Assembly: GCA_022575985.1 (NCBI GenBank)
Contig: JAKSXM010000247.1
Coordinates: 333,501-397,500, forward strand
DNA: 64,000 nt
Source of the DNA: Anagrus nilaparvatae
Taxonomy: Eukaryota > Arthropoda > Insecta > Hymenoptera > Mymaridae
Direction: 5' to 3'
Shown piece by piece: positions 60,009-64,000 of the stretch; within the stretch, counting starts at the first letter, position 1; every line of letters starts with the position of its first letter. Under the pieces are notes generated by a model. It was given only the letters and a program-made list of their open reading frames with translations. It made no database searches and was not told the origin of the DNA. The translations under genes were made by a program, and so were the position numbers.

Positions 60009-60836
60009 AAAATTCTAAATTAATCCAGTAATTATTAATTTATATTATAGTTATATTTCTTTAAAGTACAAGCAATTTTTACTGTATTTAAATAATAAAT
60101 ATTACAATAAACTTAGTAAGGGTGCCCAATTACTAGAAAATACAGTAATTTTTACTAGAACATATAGTAATATTTATATGTTAGTTTTCTCAGTGAAGAA
60201 TTGCGTTTTTTAATTTTAAACAACGCTTTGGAGATCCTCAGTAGTACCGTTCTAGGGGGCGCCAGACTCACATATCATGACGAATTGTATAGCGAAAAAA
60301 ATTATGATAAAAAATAGAAAAGTTGTTATTACAACCAAGTAAAGTTGTAAAATCAATAAAATTGTTTTGGTTCGTTTTGAAAATATTTTCTTAATCAATT
60401 CAAATGAGTAATTTTTAGCTTGATTAATTACCAAGAATATTTTGGTAGCTGTCATATAAAACAAGGAACCGCGTACCAAATTCAGAGCTTTTTCCAACTT
60501 GAACAGAAGGTCAGTGTTATTTGAATTTCCGCCAAGAATAATAAATCGAAGTGGGGCAGATTTATTTTTCTGATATCCAACTGTATCATTTTTCCATTGC
60601 AATGGTGATGGAGGATTATCTAAACTCACAATAGCAGTTGGCACTCTTTTCATGAAATGTTTCACAGCCGGTTGATAACCACATTGATCGGCCTTGCCTT
60701 CTTTTTCAGAATTCAAATATATGCTCATTCTATTTGGTTTAACTTCCTCAATAAGCTGATTCATCAAGCTTTCCATGACAAAACGTTTCACCAATCTCAA
60801 ATCGCATACAAAAATAAACATAAGTACAATCATCAT

Positions 60837-61545
60837 GTCGTTTTTAAAGTTAATTTATTACATTTAATATAAATAAAATACTAAAATAAACTATTTTTTC
60901 AAGAAGAACTACCCTTTATTAGAACCAAACAGCAACTAATATTGATTTTACAATTTGTTATTCAACCTAGAAACCATAGCGATATTTTTATTTCTTTTAA
61001 AATAACATTTATTTTAAATTATTATTCGTTATTACCCAATTTGTTATAACAGCGTATGCAATTCTTTTGTTTGGTACAAAAAATACTCTCTTGCGCATAA
61101 TATTATTGATGGCCATTAGATTCGTCAAAGACAGAAAATTGATCAGGTTATCAAACGGCGGTAATTAGGTGCCTGCATAAAACTACGTAACACCTCCGAT
61201 CATTTTCTATCCTAGACGCCAATAATGGTAACATGGTAAATTCATGATAATTTACGATAATTTTCTCCAGAATAGTATATTAAAAAATTATGTGCTTATG
61301 ATTAATTTATATGCCTATACACAATGTGCATAGGTTATTACAGACATAATTAATTACCAATTAAAAATTATTATTTATTATTATTTATAAAAAAATATTC
61401 TTAACCTCATCTAGAAATATTTATTTTTAGCAAATGCTATTATTAAGACCTTGGCATTACGCGCCTTGGACCTGTAAACCTTCGCATCCGTCAAAATAAT
61501 TATTTCTACGAGCCGGTTTTAAGAATGCACTATTTTTATATTTGT
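60837..61545. other. Spacer between the two IR genes
   Basis: 0.7 kb, no ORF. It must hold the 3' end of the intact receptor and the promoter of the broken one; no clear TATA box or terminator stands out. Slightly richer in G and C at 61100-61230 and 61440-61520. Confidence 0.4.
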
Positions 61546-63423
61546 TTAAGGGTAGTAATATAAATCAGCTCCATTATGCATTACATTAGAATAAATTGCC
61601 TTCTTTTTAATAATTTTTGTTGGTCGCTGCTTGACATGGATTCTACGTATATTTTTCCGTACTTTTTTTGGTTTCTCTATAATTTCAAAGTACTCTAAAA
61701 GAAATACAATAAAAGATACAATCACCCCAAAGGCTAAGACTGATATTAAAATTAGTGGTAACATCTCCAGACCAGCGAAAAATTTATCCGATTCAATTTT
61801 CCCGTCAATTTTATAAACATTTAGATAATCAGAGGACCATTTAATATCCAGACCATTCTCTTCTAACTTCCTGTGAATATCACCAAATATTTTTCTCAAT
61901 GGAGAATTATATTGAAATTCAATTGCCACGAATCCATCCAACAAAGTGAGATTGCTTACTTTATGTTTTATACCATTAAAAATATTTTTATTCAACTTGA
62001 GATATTTTTCAGCAAAATGCTCAATTTCAATATATACTTTATTCAAAGCAGCAATTTCATTACCTTCGTGCAATCTAGCAACATCAGTAATGTTTTTATT
62101 AATCCCTGAAGTTTTATTTCTAAGGAAATTCAATAATTCTATACTGTTTTCCCAAAATATTACTGTCATATTTTTTCTAATTACATCTTCAAAAGAATCA
62201 ATAACTCCAGTTTCCGTTTTCTTAAACTGTTGGCTTGTCAAATCAGATATCATGTCGGGAATGTAAAATAATGAAATAAAAATAAGCATAATATAAATAA
62301 TCTGTGACTGAAGGCAAAGGCGAGAATCCTGATTTACATTAATTCCCAACATTAAATAATAAACTTTAAAAAGTGACCATTGATCCCGCTTTAAATTCAA
62401 GAAATGAGTACAAATAAAAACAAAAAATATACCAAAAATTAACAGAACAAAACTCGAAATAGTATCCCAAAATGCAATATTTTTTTCTATACAAACAGGT
62501 ATTTCCAAAATAAATTTAACAGAATGCCACAAATAAACTTGAAGCAAATTTTCTTTAGCAATTAATGGCATCAAAGCTAAAACAAAATTTAGGTTCTGGT
62601 TATTTAATTCATTTTGTATAAGATTTTTATCATATTTTATAGGTTGAAACACGGAGGTTATATTTAATGAAGTTTCAAAGCATTGGTAAATTTTAAATAA
62701 ATATGTTAAATAAAGTAAAGTAGCTGGATAAATGTAATTAAAAGTGTAATTTTTATATAATTCTGGCCATGAGTTCTCAGCTACTCCTACTTTCATTTTA
62801 TAACCCCTAATTTGACGAAATTTATTTGGAAAGATTGTAAAATTTGAATTTTGATTAAACTCAACAGTAGTTGTAGTATTAAAAAAAATATTATGATTAA
62901 AAATAAAAAGATTTTGGTTAGAGCAATGCAAAATTGTAAAATCAATAAAATTTTTTTTTTCTGCTGCTAAGAATATTTTGTCAAGCAATTCAAATGAATC
63001 ATAAATTTGATTAGTTACCAAAAAAACTTTAGTTGAAGACAAATAAAATGATGAGTCACCTATTAAATTTAGAATCGTTTTAAATTTGTACAAAAGTTGG
63101 TTCTTATTTGCAGTTTCACTCAGAATAATAACATGCAAGGGTGCTGTCAAATTCTTGTGATATTTCACGGCATCATCTTCCCATTTTAATGGCGATGGAG
63201 GATTATTTAAATTCACAACAGCAGTTGGTACTTTTCTCATTAAATGCATCATAACTGGCTGATAGTGAAATTGATTTGTTGCGCTTCCATTCTTTAAGTC
63301 TGAATGTATCGTAACTTGATAGGGTTTTGCTTCTTCAATGAGCTGATTAATCAATTTCTCTGTTAGAAAGAATTTAGCGAAACCCACGTTGCTCAAAAAA
63401 ATTAACAGAAGTAAAGTTTTCAT
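61546..63423 (-). CDS. Divergent ionotropic receptor, intact, single exon
   Basis: 625 residues from ATG at 63423; a longer frame to 63447 would start on TTG. The signal peptide is MKTLLLLIFLSNVGFA. The N-terminal ligand-domain half includes PTAVVNLNNPPSPLKW. Then come a strand motif GYKMKVGVAENSWPELY (S1 lobe), a first membrane segment at about 320-341 (TISSFVLLIFGIFFVFICTH), a pore loop at 345-365 (YYLMLGINV) and a second segment at 373-390 leading into FYIPDMISDLTSQ. That last stretch is the counterpart of the SYTANLxxxLT region of iGluRs. The S2 lobe (400-548) and third membrane segment (552-577, LPLILISVLAFGVIVSFIVF) follow, then a basic tail. Insect divergent IRs act in gustatory or other chemosensory cells. 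No introns, which is common in this expanded group. It is the paralog of the broken gene downstream. Confidence 0.88.
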   Translation of the reverse strand: MKTLLLLIFLSNVGFAKFFLTEKLINQLIEEAKPYQVTIHSDLKNGSATNQFHYQPVMMHLMRKVPTAVVNLNNPPSPLKWEDDAVKYHKNLTAPLHVIILSETANKNQLLYKFKTILNLIGDSSFYLSSTKVFLVTNQIYDSFELLDKIFLAAEKKNFIDFTILHCSNQNLFIFNHNIFFNTTTTVEFNQNSNFTIFPNKFRQIRGYKMKVGVAENSWPELYKNYTFNYIYPATLLYLTYLFKIYQCFETSLNITSVFQPIKYDKNLIQNELNNQNLNFVLALMPLIAKENLLQVYLWHSVKFILEIPVCIEKNIAFWDTISSFVLLIFGIFFVFICTHFLNLKRDQWSLFKVYYLMLGINVNQDSRLCLQSQIIYIMLIFISLFYIPDMISDLTSQQFKKTETGVIDSFEDVIRKNMTVIFWENSIELLNFLRNKTSGINKNITDVARLHEGNEIAALNKVYIEIEHFAEKYLKLNKNIFNGIKHKVSNLTLLDGFVAIEFQYNSPLRKIFGDIHRKLEENGLDIKWSSDYLNVYKIDGKIESDKFFAGLEMLPLILISVLAFGVIVSFIVFLLEYFEIIEKPKKVRKNIRRIHVKQRPTKIIKKKAIYSNVMHNGADLYYYP

Positions 63424-63515
63424 ATTTTGTTTATAAAAAATTTTCAACTATAGAAAACAATAATAAAAATACATTAAATATTGACCATTAACAATTTTTC
63501 GGCTATTTATTTTCA

Positions 63516-63552
<37 letters not shown>

Positions 63553-64000
63553 TTAGCTAATATTTCTACGTGAAAGTATTTTTTCTTGTTATTTCCTTTT
63601 TATTTTTTGGAAGGTATCAAGCTATATTTTAAACCATTGCTCCTTTCAAAAAGCTCATAACAGAAAATACAGACTATTTTTAAAGCATAGATTAAATTTT
63701 TGTTATCTACGTATCAATAGTAATTAAAAATGGTAAAAAAAAATTTATTTAGAACTAACAAAGTTAAAAAATTCAAAAACATGGCTGAAAATAGCCGAAA
63801 ATATGACTTATTTCAAATATACACTAAAATATTTGTAATTTATGCATACCTGGAAACAGCAATGAAAAAAAAATATCTGAAAAATAGTTAAGAAACGTGA
63901 CTTAATAAAATAGAAAGAATCTAAATTGGAGTAGTTTAAAACCGCGTCTAAATTATTTATACTATTTTTTTTAAATAAACCAAAATAGTACCACTTTGAA
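63424..64000. other. Upstream flank of the intact IR gene
   Basis: No ORF. A poly-T run at about 63518-63550 and general A/T richness; presumably contains the promoter, but I see no decisive element. Confidence 0.4.

Larger units (their letters stand above)
59042..60195. mobile_element. Transposon nested in the foldback element
   Basis: The ends CACTGAGAAAAC and GTTTTCTCAGTG are imperfect inverted repeats extending some 75 bp (TTTTTACTGTATTTT and GGGCACCC-type blocks at both ends). It is flanked by AAGAA on each side (59037-59041 and 60196-60200). The opposite arm of the host palindrome shows the empty site as AAGAAGAATTGCG. It contains a SINE and a family C repeat, and no transposase. Confidence 0.75.
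57452..60287. mobile_element. Large foldback element inserted in an IR gene
   Basis: Terminal inverted repeats begin CAATTCGTCATGATATGTGA and are near-identical for about 95 bp (through GGCGCCCCCTAGAACGGTAC and ACGCAATTCTT). The inverted similarity then continues to a centre near 58200, once the nested insertion 59042-60195 in the right arm is removed. Flanks are TATTGC at the left and TATAGC at the right, probably a 6-bp target duplication with one change. No transposase. Internal parts (CAATAAACCAAATTCCTATT, CTCAAAAATTTTTTA, TTTTACTCGT) match the arm of the palindrome at 49104-51390. Confidence 0.88.
56234..60836 (-). pseudogene. Divergent ionotropic receptor, split by a transposon and frameshifted
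   Basis: The N-terminal part runs 60836 to 60288 (signal peptide, NQLIEEVKPNRMSIYLN, PTAIVSLDNPPSPLQW). The rest runs 57451 to 56234 (NTTTTANFRNSS, IKGYILRIGVINKFWPGFYN, the first two membrane segments, FYIPELVSDLVSQ, and the third membrane segment LLPLILISVFFVG then EKPKAGR). It aligns end to end with the intact receptor at 61546-63423. Damage includes the 2.8 kb insertion between 57452 and 60287, falling at the position of residues 180-182. There are frameshifts near 60362, 56540 and 56422, and in-frame stops near 57406, 57225, 56456 and 56374. Without the insertion the layout is that of a single-exon gene. Confidence 0.9.

Noticed and set aside
60252..60836. A 194-residue secreted protein
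   Set aside because: It is the N-terminal part of the same broken receptor. Its last codons run out of frame and into the terminal repeat of the inserted element.

Overview
The window is a strongly AT-rich stretch of an insect nuclear genome. The evidence is a pair of Osiris-type genes (a family known only from insects), intronless divergent ionotropic receptors, spliced genes with GT-AG introns, several decayed non-LTR retrotransposons and very many foldback elements. The base composition and gene mix would suit a parasitoid wasp, but that is an inference.

Layout. At 1-236 lies the 5' end of a minus-strand gene that resembles the N-terminus of the ionotropic receptors (IRs) at the other end. 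From 237 to 14474 no gene is supported. This stretch holds a 0.4 kb MITE, a 2.6 kb nested palindromic element (3917-6518) and a 25-bp minisatellite with a 175-bp higher-order period (about 10275-11095). From 14475 to 20850, on the plus strand, are the last four exons of a CUB/LDLa transmembrane protein (964 residues visible; 5' exons not found). Two Osiris genes follow on the minus strand (25206-28042 and 40790-43897). Both have three exons with identical intron phases and both carry a foldback element in intron 1. The 12.7 kb between them holds LINE debris and a run of decaying minus-strand ORFs (29761-35173), one of which I recognise as an uncharacterised arthropod family. From 43898 to 56233 there are two more giant palindromes (45791-48827 and 49104-51390), a recurrent GGTTCCTCA repeat and a dead LINE. 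From 56234 to 63423, on the minus strand, are two tandem IR genes. The upstream one (61546-63423) is intact. The downstream one (56234-60836) is a pseudogene split by a large foldback element, which itself carries a second transposon with a tRNA-derived SINE and a third repeat inside.

The coding genes do not form a pathway. The Osiris proteins are expected in cuticle-secreting epithelium and the IRs in chemosensory cells; the CUB/LDLa protein is probably a receptor or adhesion molecule. The most unusual feature is the set of kilobase-scale, protein-free palindromic elements. At least two of them share an internal module, and several have been used as landing sites by other elements.
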